Part shown: positions 8,255 to 15,793 of the stretch, piece by piece
How the letters are laid out: every line of letters starts with the position of its first letter
How positions within the stretch are numbered: position 1 is the stretch's first letter
Source of the DNA: Bdellovibrionales bacterium
GTDB lineage: Bacteria; Myxococcota; XYA12-FULL-58-9; SYDY01
Direction of reading: 5' to 3'
Length of the DNA stretch: 53,098 nucleotides
Assembly (NCBI GenBank): GCA_005801425.1
Contig: SYDY01000095.1
Span: 1-53,098, forward strand
Position numbers and translations under genes: made by a program
The notes under the pieces: model-generated
The model's database searches: none
The model's input: the letters and a program-made list of their open reading frames with translations, nothing else
Told to the model about the DNA's origin: nothing

Positions 8255-8292
8255 TCTTGCAGCCCATCTTGTGATCGTGCTACCGGACAACC

Positions 8293-9039
8293 ATGTCAGG
8301 CCACAGCAGATGGGCAACCATTCGTCGTAAAAAAGGTGCAGTTGACGCCAAACGTGGGCAAGTTTTTACCAAACTTGTACGCGAAATCACCACCGCGGTA
8401 CGCTTGGGCGGGGGCGATCCCAATGGCAATCCGCGCCTAAGAGCTGCCATTATGGTGGCAAAATCGCAGTCAATGACCGGCGATACGATCGAACGTGGGA
8501 TCAAAAAAGGCTTGGGCACACTTGATGGCCCAGCGCCCGAAGAAATTATGTACGAAGGGTATGGACCGGGTGGTGTGGCTTTTTTGGTCGAAGCACAAAC
8601 CGACAATCGCAATCGCACATCGGCTGAAGTGCGCAATACATTTTCCAAAAGCGGCGGCAATCTGGGAGCATCCGGAAGCGTTGCTTATATGTTTGAAAAA
8701 CGCGCACAGATTGTTTTTGATGCGGGCAAAGTCAGTGAAGATCGTGTGATGGAAGTGGCGCTTGATGCGGGGGCATCGGATGTAACCACCGAAGATGATT
8801 CAATCACGGTGTATGGTGATTGGAAGTCATTTGCTGATTTGCTTGAATGCTTTGAGCGCGAAAAAATGACCTATGCATCGGCTGAGATTGCCATGATCCC
8901 AGAAAATACCGTGGCGGTTTCGGGCGATGATGCCGAGCGACTTATGAAGCTCATGGAAAAACTCGAAGAGCTCGACGACGTTCAAAAGGTCTATGCCAAT
9001 TTCGATATCGATGAAGCGACCCTTGCCAAGATGGCGTGA
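8293..9039 (+). CDS. yebC: YebC/PmpR family (TACO1-type) protein
   Basis: YebC-family proteins bind DNA or the ribosome; members have been reported as transcription regulators and as factors easing translation of difficult stretches such as polyproline. The hallmark N-terminus MSGHSRWATIRRKKGAVDAKRG is followed by KLVREITTAVRLGGGDPNGNPRLR, ERGIKKG and YEGYGPGGVAFLVE, then TDNRNRTSAEVR and SGGNLGASGSVAYMF. All are highly conserved, and the 248-residue length is standard. In many bacteria yebC is next to ruvC; here the ruv genes lie about 4 kb downstream, with a lipoprotein and the HECT gene between them. Confidence 0.95.
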   Translation: MSGHSRWATIRRKKGAVDAKRGQVFTKLVREITTAVRLGGGDPNGNPRLRAAIMVAKSQSMTGDTIERGIKKGLGTLDGPAPEEIMYEGYGPGGVAFLVEAQTDNRNRTSAEVRNTFSKSGGNLGASGSVAYMFEKRAQIVFDAGKVSEDRVMEVALDAGASDVTTEDDSITVYGDWKSFADLLECFEREKMTYASAEIAMIPENTVAVSGDDAERLMKLMEKLEELDDVQKVYANFDIDEATLAKMA

Positions 9040-9102
9040 TCGTTTGCAACCAGGGCCATCGAGTTCTAAATTTGTACGAGACATCAAATCATCTTTCATG
9101 GG

Positions 9103-9175
9103 TAGGGGCGGTTCGCGAACCGCCCTTGCGACGCCTGTATATGCAAAGAGGGCGGTTCACGAACCGCCCCTGCCT
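9103..9175. repeat. Inverted pair of REP-like palindromes (BIME-like)
   Basis: A perfect palindrome at 9106-9125, identical to the one inside the desulfurase gene, is followed 24 bases later by an inverted copy at 9150-9169 with one central change (TTCAC for TTCGC). Flanking TAGGGGC at the left and CCCCTGCC at the right make the whole 73 bp a larger inverted structure. It lies in the 217-bp gap after yebC, which otherwise shows no gene. Confidence 0.85.
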
Positions 9176-9256
9176 ATATGACATGCATACGCGTTTTTGA
9201 AATTCGATCGACGTAGGCGTTTGCAACGCGTTCGTCTTTTCGATACCCAAGACGCA

Positions 9257-9958
9257 ATGCGTTGTTGTTGGACAGTGCTATGTTTTTTGGCTGCGGGATG
9301 CGGTTTTGAGCCAGAGTGCAGCTTTGGCGAAATCCGCTATCGTGGACGTCCTCCTTCTTTTATTATGCCACCGGATTCACCATGGTTTGAGGTCAAAGGT
9401 GGCGAATGCGAACCTTTTTGCGATGATATTTCTTTAAAAAACGCACCGGCTTTTTTATTGGGCGATCCCATCATTCCTATGGCGCAAGCCCAGGGCCAGC
9501 CTTTGCCACGGGATGATCGACGCATCATGTTTGCCGATAAACATTTATTTTCTGGAAACCGTGCTTTGGTTTTTGAATTTGGATTTAAAGATCAGGCTGG
9601 AGGGCAAGCACCGGTGGGTTGGGGCTTTCTTCATGGTGATCCCCGCTATGAACATGGACATATGCGCGGTACAGCGCAATTTTTTATGCGTGCGGGTGTG
9701 AGTGATGATGTGAATAACGATGGTATGTATGATTTGGCGCCAGGATCTGCCGATATGCAATCATCGAAAGGGCGTGTGGCAGAGGCGACGGCGGGACGGA
9801 TTGACATTGATCGTGCCACTGACAATCATATTGCTGGGCGATTTTACGTGGGATTTCGCAGTGAAACTGATCAGCTTCAGGGATTTGTGAGTGGATGTTT
9901 TGATTTGCCTGTTGCGCAACGCGAAGGCAATGTGTTGGTGCGTAAGTTGGGTGATTGA
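9257..9958 (+). CDS. Predicted lipoprotein, unknown family
   Basis: The 233-residue product starts MRCCWTVLCFLAAGC, a short lipoprotein signal with lipobox LAAGC, so it is probably membrane-anchored. I chose ATG 9257 for this reason; the frame extends upstream only to a TTG with a basic, non-signal stretch. Four further Cys follow in the first 60 residues (ECSFG, GECEPFC), suggesting disulfides. The rest is beta-rich, with GWGFLHGDPRYEHGH and DVNNDGMYDL, the latter resembling a calcium-binding Asp loop. No family is recognised. It lies 60 bases upstream of the HECT gene on the same strand and may be cotranscribed. Confidence 0.7.
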   Translation: MRCCWTVLCFLAAGCGFEPECSFGEIRYRGRPPSFIMPPDSPWFEVKGGECEPFCDDISLKNAPAFLLGDPIIPMAQAQGQPLPRDDRRIMFADKHLFSGNRALVFEFGFKDQAGGQAPVGWGFLHGDPRYEHGHMRGTAQFFMRAGVSDDVNNDGMYDLAPGSADMQSSKGRVAEATAGRIDIDRATDNHIAGRFYVGFRSETDQLQGFVSGCFDLPVAQREGNVLVRKLGD

Positions 9959-10018
9959 TACGAATATCGACTTATTCGAAAGACATATGATTGCGTTGTG
10001 AGATAAGATAGCTCTCAT

Positions 10019-12811
10019 ATGGACGCAATGAAGCCCATCGCCAAGCATGCACATGCCCGTGTCAATTCATCGAAAGCATTGGATAAGCGCCATGTCGAAT
10101 GTGTGCGCTCTGCGAAAATTCTAAAATTATTTCGTACGTATTTGGCGCCAGATAGTACCTATACTGCGCAATGGTTTGAAGCAGCACGTCGATGTCCCGA
10201 TGTCGCACGCGAAGTTGTTAAAAATATTCCGATTGCAACCCTGCTTCGTTTTGGGAATGAATTTGTTCTTGGTGGTGAAGTGCTGCGAGAAATGTGGGTT
10301 GCCAGTTATTCACAACTATCAAATACCCAACAAAAAATATGGAGAAATGCACTCACCGATGAAACGGTATTGGAGGCAGGGCCTTGGCTTTTCTCACAAG
10401 GTGCACAATTTCAGCGACGTTGGTGCAATACATTTGCATATTGCGAACCAAAAACCAGGAAATCCCGAATTGAAAATTTGTCCGATGAAGCGCTTCTTGC
10501 AGCATCCTCGTTGGTCTGTTCTGGTAAAGCACCGTGGCTTGAAGCACGTTGGCTTCGCATGTTTGATGCCGAAGGCCGCGTTGATGACACAGCCGATCTC
10601 ACTGCGAAAATATTTGTGCGTTCCAAGGCAATGATTGAGTCAGAAGGTGATGTGGCGCAGTGCTGGCTTTCTGTTTTTTCAAACCAAAGCGGTGAACGAC
10701 AAAACTCTGTTTTACGGGCGCTGTCTGATCGTGTTGTTTTGGACAATGAACCATTTTTTTTGGAAGCGCCTCAGACATGTATGCACGACCGTTGGATTCA
10801 CGCTTTGCGTGCGATGCCCAGAAGAGATGCGGATCTGCATCTGCATTTTTTAGATGATGCGACGGTTCGCAAGCTTTCTTCACTTTTTGTGCGAGAAGGC
10901 GGTGCGCTGACGGCGCGCTGGTGTGTGGCAATGGAAGCGGAGATACGGCGCTTCCCTGCCGAGGTGATGCATGCGCATGGTGGATCTATTCTTGGATGCG
11001 GTGAGGATTTTTTAAGATCCAAAAAGTCTTGGATTCGGGATTTTTGGCTGAACACAGCGAAGAATTATCATAATGATCCACGTGTCAAAGAAGCACTGGA
11101 TGGTCTTTCCCCTGTTTTAATTGCAGAACTTGGAACGCATATTTTAGAGATTGGGGAGGTGGGGATTGCCATCTATTGCAATGCCGTAAAGCATCTTACC
11201 GATGCTCAATGGAAGCATGTACGTGGTAAGGTCCGCAATGATGTTGTTCTGAAATATGGGGTTTATTTTTTAAATAGTTCATCTCGTTTGTATGCACGAT
11301 GGTTGATTTCGATGCAGGAGTCGACGATTGAAGAAAGTTCTCGTGCACTGTGTCTTCCCGGTGTTCTCCAAGCTTCGTTGGGCCTTCTAGCGTCGATTTC
11401 CTTTATCGTGTTGAAACTCCCAGCGGACAGTGCGCAGCGAACCGTTCTATTTTCACAGCTTGATAATGAATTCTGTTTGTCGCGGGGGGCTCCTCTTTTT
11501 AATATCCCTGAATTCAACGATCGTTGGTTGCAGGCATACCGACAATCTCCGGAATTGCTTGTTGAAAGAAAAATTTATCGTGAAAAACATGGTCGCATTT
11601 TTTTATTGGGCACGGGGTTAAGCATTAGGGAAATTGCATGTATACAAACGGGTATTTATCGCCCCAGGAATGAACCACAGTACAATACCCGTGCTGCGCG
11701 TAAACGTTGGCTGCATAGCCATCTTCCAGTGACATTTTTACGCGTTCCGGACTTACAGATTGCACGGGCGAATTTGTTTCCCGAGGGGTTGGACGCTTTC
11801 AATAAAATGGCTCTTGATGCATGGCTCAGCCGCTTTAAAATTAAGTTTGTAGGTGAGGCAGGCTTTGATGCAGGGGGGCCTATGAAAAACTTCCTTGTGG
11901 AGTTTTTGAGGGCGTGCACTGCAGAATCGTATGGTTATTGGAGCGTCTCTGAAAGTGACAACCATAAAATATTCATCAAGCCTTCGGGGGCTATGCAACT
12001 TTCCGAAGAAAGTCTCGAACATTATCTTGTGATGGGTCGCGCGTTTGCATTGGCGCATCGTCGTGACGTGCCGCTTCCGTTTGGATTGCCCTCGTGCATG
12101 CTGAAACATTTGCGAGGTGAGGATTTGATATTTGATGATTTGCGTGATGTCGACCTGGATACACACACAAATCTATCGCGCCTTCGTGGTCTTTCTGCTG
12201 ATGACCTGGAAGCGATGGACTTGAATTTTACGATTTGTGTTACGTCAGAAGGCCGTACGCGAGAGCATGTGCTGGTCTCAGGTGGGGAAGCCATGGTGGT
12301 CACCCACGATAATTTGGAACATTACCTGCGTGCCTATGCAATACATCGACTTGAAACACAAATCCGGGCACCCTTGAATGCTTTTTTGCTTGGATTTTAC
12401 GAATTGATCCCAGCGTCGTTGTTGCAGCGGTTTACATGGCGGCAATTGGGAACCTTGTTGTGTGGATCACCGACCATCGATGTGGATGATTGGCAAGCGA
12501 ATGCCGTGATACAGGGTGGTGATGCGAATACGCCGGTCGTGATGTGGCTTTGGGAAACGGTGCGCAATTTCAACGATGCGGATCGGCATCGTTTCTTGGA
12601 ACATGTCACCGCAACGCCCAATCCTCCGGCAGCAGGATTTGCGCGTCTCGGGAAAAAATTTACAATCACCCTCGTGGCCGATGGGGATCGCTTGCCTGTG
12701 GCACATACGTGTTTTAATCGATTGGATTTGCCGCGCTATGCAAACAAGGCAATTTTTGACGCGAAGTTTGTACATTTCATGGCCCAGGATGGCGCAATTA
12801 GGCTTGTTTAG
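10019..12811 (+). CDS. HECT-domain E3 ubiquitin ligase-like protein
   Basis: HECT ligases accept ubiquitin from an E2 onto a Cys and pass it to substrates; they are a eukaryotic family. The last ~360 of 930 residues carry the family landmarks in order: KIKFVGEAGFDAGGP (607-621, N-lobe GxDAGG), FLLGFYELIP (789-798), LGTLLCGSPTIDVDDW, VVMWLWETVRNF, HRFLEHVTATP, NPPAAGF, and LPVAHTCFNRLDLPRY with catalytic Cys898. The tail (32 residues after Cys) has normal length. This is not the SopA/NleL bacterial type, which lacks these motifs. Residues ~40-430 form about ten repeats of 42 residues with a Trp (once Tyr) at 52, 93, 135, 178, 216, 259, 301, 343, 386 and 428; an eleventh may include Trp503. They may bind substrates. 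No Sec signal. Likely a secreted effector acquired from a eukaryote; activity is inferred. It overlaps convergent ruvA by 14 bases. Confidence 0.9.
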   Translation: MDAMKPIAKHAHARVNSSKALDKRHVECVRSAKILKLFRTYLAPDSTYTAQWFEAARRCPDVAREVVKNIPIATLLRFGNEFVLGGEVLREMWVASYSQLSNTQQKIWRNALTDETVLEAGPWLFSQGAQFQRRWCNTFAYCEPKTRKSRIENLSDEALLAASSLVCSGKAPWLEARWLRMFDAEGRVDDTADLTAKIFVRSKAMIESEGDVAQCWLSVFSNQSGERQNSVLRALSDRVVLDNEPFFLEAPQTCMHDRWIHALRAMPRRDADLHLHFLDDATVRKLSSLFVREGGALTARWCVAMEAEIRRFPAEVMHAHGGSILGCGEDFLRSKKSWIRDFWLNTAKNYHNDPRVKEALDGLSPVLIAELGTHILEIGEVGIAIYCNAVKHLTDAQWKHVRGKVRNDVVLKYGVYFLNSSSRLYARWLISMQESTIEESSRALCLPGVLQASLGLLASISFIVLKLPADSAQRTVLFSQLDNEFCLSRGAPLFNIPEFNDRWLQAYRQSPELLVERKIYREKHGRIFLLGTGLSIREIACIQTGIYRPRNEPQYNTRAARKRWLHSHLPVTFLRVPDLQIARANLFPEGLDAFNKMALDAWLSRFKIKFVGEAGFDAGGPMKNFLVEFLRACTAESYGYWSVSESDNHKIFIKPSGAMQLSEESLEHYLVMGRAFALAHRRDVPLPFGLPSCMLKHLRGEDLIFDDLRDVDLDTHTNLSRLRGLSADDLEAMDLNFTICVTSEGRTREHVLVSGGEAMVVTHDNLEHYLRAYAIHRLETQIRAPLNAFLLGFYELIPASLLQRFTWRQLGTLLCGSPTIDVDDWQANAVIQGGDANTPVVMWLWETVRNFNDADRHRFLEHVTATPNPPAAGFARLGKKFTITLVADGDRLPVAHTCFNRLDLPRYANKAIFDAKFVHFMAQDGAIRLV

Positions 12812-13406
12812 GTCTGCTTCGGCGCAATGCTTCTTTCACCAGTGTTGCAACATCCTCAATACCCGACAAATTCTTTTGGACATCTTTGGCCGACTCTTCG
12901 GCAGCTTGGGGTGTAAATCCCAAATTGACCAACGCGCTGATCACATCGGTGATCACGCTGATGGTGTTGGAGACGGCGTGGGGTGCTGCGCTCATTGTGC
13001 CTTTGCCGATGCGGTCTTTGAGTTCGAGCAGCAATCGTTCGGCGGTTTTTTTCCCTACGCCGGGAATTCGGGTAAGCGACGCCCTGTCTTCGTTGGCAAT
13101 CACGTGGGTCAGTTCATTGGCATCAAAGGTTGATAAAATAGCCAAAGCAAGCTTAGGACCGACGCCGCTTGTGCCGAGCAAGCAATCAAACATTTGCCGT
13201 TCACCGGCGTCGATAAAACCATACAAACGAAGTGCGTCTTGCGAAAGCTGTGTGCGTACAAAAATGTTGACGTGTTGTGCATCGGCGGGGCCAAGACGGG
13301 CAAGCGATGACATGCTCATCAGCACGCCATAACCCACGCCTCCGCAGTCAATCACAGCGCCATCGGCATTTTTTTGAATCAACAACCCGCGCAACATTTC
13401 AATCAT
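12798..13406 (-). CDS. ruvA: Holliday junction branch-migration protein RuvA
   Basis: RuvA tetramers bind Holliday junctions and load the RuvB motor. The 202-residue protein has the family start MIxxLRG (MIEMLRGLL), the two helix-hairpin-helix motifs (FDCLLGTSGVGPKLALAIL and LTRIPGVGKKTAERLLLELKDRI), and a C-terminal three-helix domain that contacts RuvB (DVISALVNLGFTPQAAEESAKDV). It overlaps the upstream ruvC stop by four bases, so it is translated from a ruvC-ruvA message. Its 3' end overlaps the HECT gene on the other strand. Confidence 0.95.
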   Translation of the reverse strand: MIEMLRGLLIQKNADGAVIDCGGVGYGVLMSMSSLARLGPADAQHVNIFVRTQLSQDALRLYGFIDAGERQMFDCLLGTSGVGPKLALAILSTFDANELTHVIANEDRASLTRIPGVGKKTAERLLLELKDRIGKGTMSAAPHAVSNTISVITDVISALVNLGFTPQAAEESAKDVQKNLSGIEDVATLVKEALRRSRPKQA

Positions 13407-13912
13407 CGGTTTTCACTCGTAAGTTTGCGCAAGAGCGCAGCGGTAGGGGTATCGTGAGTTTCTGCGTGGCAAATGGCGGCGGCCACGGCGTCGCTTGCAT
13501 CCAGGGGAAGTCCTTCAGGAATGCCTAAAATGGCGCAGATCATGCTTTGAACCTGTTCTTTGCTTGCACGTCCATGGCCTGCTGCAATGGATTTGATTTG
13601 TCCTGCCGTGTACTCAAACACACGGCAGCCACTGCGTGCAACCGTGGCCATGGCAGCGCCTCGGGCATGGCCTAGAACAAGTGCACTTTGTGCATTCTTT
13701 CCATGAAACGCCGTTTCAAAAGAAGCGACTATGGGTTGGTACCGGGCAAGAATGTCATCCAGGGCGCGGGTGATGCATGCAAGACGTTCGGCCAAGTGCT
13801 CGCCTTGGCCACGGATCACGCCGGCACCAAGCAGCACAAGGCGATTGTTTTTGCGTGCAATGCAGCCCCATCCGCAACGCAGAGAGCCGGGGTCAATGCC
13901 AAGAATGGTCAT
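13403..13912 (-). CDS. ruvC: Crossover junction endodeoxyribonuclease RuvC
   Basis: RuvC cuts Holliday junctions. The catalytic acidic residues are visible: Asp in LGIDPGS near the start, Glu in ASFETAFHGKNAQSALVLGHARGA, and the Asp pair in LPLDASDAVAAAICH. The length of 169 residues is normal. ATG 13912 gives the canonical start MTILGIDPG; a frame extension of 11 residues (MPMIFVLQNAT) has no family support. Neither start has a strong Shine-Dalgarno. The ruvC-ruvA order is standard, but ruvB is on the opposite strand beyond one unknown gene. Confidence 0.94.
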   Translation of the reverse strand: MTILGIDPGSLRCGWGCIARKNNRLVLLGAGVIRGQGEHLAERLACITRALDDILARYQPIVASFETAFHGKNAQSALVLGHARGAAMATVARSGCRVFEYTAGQIKSIAAGHGRASKEQVQSMICAILGIPEGLPLDASDAVAAAICHAETHDTPTAALLRKLTSENR

Positions 13913-14004
13913 GGTTGCATTTTGTAGCACAAAGATCATGGGCAATCTTTGAAAATGTAAGTAGGATCACGCGGCCGCCTCATCCCATAAAAGAGGTATT
14001 TCTG

Positions 14005-14733
14005 ATGAGTAGTTTCAAGGTTGTGGATGGTGAAGTTAGATCCAAATCACCCACGGGATCCGTGGAGAGTTTTTCTTTTGCAGAGAAAGAGGAATCTGTC
14101 GAAGATTTTGTGTTCATTGATAATAAGGGTAATGAATTACCGCATCGTCCCGCTTCAGCGGCGATCTTGCCTGCGCCCCAGCCTTCTGCACCGCCTGTTT
14201 TATCTGTTCAAAATCATTCGCTCCAGGTGCCAGCGCTTCCATCAGAGGTAGAGCGTTTGCTGGAGATTGCGAAATCAGACTCACCGCGTCATTCTCCGAC
14301 AGCAGTGTCGCTGGTTGTTGAACAGCCGTCCGCGCAGCATTTCATCCCGATTCCTCATGAAGAGCCCAAAGAAAAGTTGGTTGGGCTTGCAACGGCACTG
14401 GCACCGCAGAGAGAATTTCAAGTCTTGCCGATGCTGACGGTGTCGGACATGATGCAGCGAAGGCTATCACAATCGCCAATATTGGATCATAGAGTTACAA
14501 AAGAGTCATCAGAAGAAGAACCCGCGTCGGGTCCTATTGAAGCGTCATCGTCCGATGCACATGTTCCTCCCCAGGTACAGACTCCGGATTGGAAGGCTTT
14601 GATGTCGAAAGCAAAGATTGGACTTCTAGGTGCTGTGAACTGGGTGGGCAAATTGATGGATGAGCTGCTTGATGAACCTCCTCAGGATACCTCGCGTCGA
14701 ACATCGGTCTCAAGCCGTGAAGAGATCGACTAA
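14005..14733 (+). CDS. Unknown low-complexity protein, Pro/Ser/Glu-rich
   Basis: The 242-residue product begins MSSFKVVDGEVRSKSPTGS and is mostly predicted disorder: Pro/Ala stretches (PAPQPSAPPVL), acidic Ser runs (ESSEEEPASG) and a Ser/Arg tail (RRTSVSSREEID). One amphipathic helical segment (DWKALMSKAKIGLLGAVNWVGKLMDELL, about 200-227) stands out and could be a membrane- or protein-binding helix. There is no Sec signal. ATG 14005 is chosen because AAGAGG lies about nine bases upstream; the much longer open frame runs back through ruvC antisense and is rejected. Together with its Ser-rich start it fits the leaderless, effector-like set in this window. It sits between ruvC and ruvB. Confidence 0.65.
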   Translation: MSSFKVVDGEVRSKSPTGSVESFSFAEKEESVEDFVFIDNKGNELPHRPASAAILPAPQPSAPPVLSVQNHSLQVPALPSEVERLLEIAKSDSPRHSPTAVSLVVEQPSAQHFIPIPHEEPKEKLVGLATALAPQREFQVLPMLTVSDMMQRRLSQSPILDHRVTKESSEEEPASGPIEASSSDAHVPPQVQTPDWKALMSKAKIGLLGAVNWVGKLMDELLDEPPQDTSRRTSVSSREEID

Positions 14734-14766
14734 CATTGTTCGTCTTATCGTCTTATACTGCAGGCC

Positions 14767-15774
14767 ATGACCGACACGCCCTCAGAACGCATGGTTGCGG
14801 GAGATCCTTTGCCTGAGGAGGTCTCCCATGAACTGTCACTTCGGCCCAGGCGATTTTCTGAAATCATTGGGCAGCACGAACTTGTAGACAATCTCAAAGT
14901 GTTTGTGCAGGCAGCGAAGGTAAGAGGCGAGGCGCTGGACCATCTTTTGCTATGTGGTCCGCCGGGTTTGGGAAAAACCACTATCGCCCATTTGATTGCC
15001 GAAGAAATGGGCGTGCATTTGCATGCGACCAGTGGTCCGGCCATTGAGCGCAAAGATCTTGCGGGGATTGTGTCGCATCTTAAGGAAGGTGATGTCCTTT
15101 TTATCGATGAGATCCATCGATTAAGTGCCGTTGTCGAAGAAAATTTGTATCCGGCCATGGAGGATTACAAATTTGACCTCGTGTTGGGCACAGGTCCCCA
15201 TGCACGTACCATCGAAATGCCTTTGCCGCGTTTTACATTGATTGGGGCCACCACCCGCACAGGGCTTTTAACCGGCCCAATGCGAGACCGCTTTGGTTTT
15301 ACGGGACGTCTTCGCTACTACGATCATGCGGCGCTGAAAGAAATTGTGCTCCGGTCGTCGGATATTATGGGTGTTCGCATCGACGAAAACGGTGCCCATG
15401 AAATTGCCCGCAGGGCCCGAGGAACACCGCGCATTGCCAATCGGATGCTGCGCCGTGTGCGCGATTTTTCGGAAGTCTTGGGGCAGACGGTGATCAATCA
15501 AGAAGTCGCAGCCCATGCATTGTTACGTCTTGGTGTGGATGAACGTGGGTTTGATGATCTTGATAGGCGTTTTCTGGATGCTTTGGTGCGCAAATTTGGA
15601 GGGGGTCCTACAGGGCTTGATACCTTGGCGGCATCGCTGGGAGAAGAATCGGATACCCTCGAATCGGTGTGTGAGCCATATCTGTTGCAAGAGGGATTTA
15701 TTCAGCGGACCCCACGGGGTAGGATGGCCACGGCCCAGGCTTTTCACTACTGTAATATTGAATTTGTTGCCTAA
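14767..15774 (+). CDS. ruvB: Holliday junction branch-migration ATPase RuvB
   Basis: RuvB is the hexameric AAA+ motor that drives branch migration with RuvA. Walker A is GPPGLGKTT, Walker B is LFIDEIHR, and sensor 1 lies in LIGATTRTGLL. The arginine finger region is FGFTGRLRYY/GTPRIANRMLRR, and the C-terminal winged helix ends with FIQRTPRGRMAT. The N-terminal LRPRRFSEIIGQ is the usual RuvB signature. Length (335) is normal. It is unlinked in strand from ruvC-ruvA, separated by the 14005 gene, and may have its own promoter. Confidence 0.96.
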   Translation: MTDTPSERMVAGDPLPEEVSHELSLRPRRFSEIIGQHELVDNLKVFVQAAKVRGEALDHLLLCGPPGLGKTTIAHLIAEEMGVHLHATSGPAIERKDLAGIVSHLKEGDVLFIDEIHRLSAVVEENLYPAMEDYKFDLVLGTGPHARTIEMPLPRFTLIGATTRTGLLTGPMRDRFGFTGRLRYYDHAALKEIVLRSSDIMGVRIDENGAHEIARRARGTPRIANRMLRRVRDFSEVLGQTVINQEVAAHALLRLGVDERGFDDLDRRFLDALVRKFGGGPTGLDTLAASLGEESDTLESVCEPYLLQEGFIQRTPRGRMATAQAFHYCNIEFVA

Positions 15775-15793
15775 AGACGTATAAAGCTTGCCC

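Noticed and set aside
7153-8267. Two long minus-strand frames over the HAD gene
   Set aside because: Both mirror the HAD phosphatase, which has clear motifs in the other strand; their composition is Ser/His/Pro-rich shadow-like.
10019-12811. SopA/NleL-type bacterial HECT-like ligase
   Set aside because: Those proteins lack the eukaryotic HECT sequence motifs and have a beta-helix N-terminus; this one has the classical motifs and a different repeat region.
13777-14004. Longer N-terminus for the 14005 gene
   Set aside because: The extension is antisense to ruvC, and a good Shine-Dalgarno precedes the ATG at 14005.
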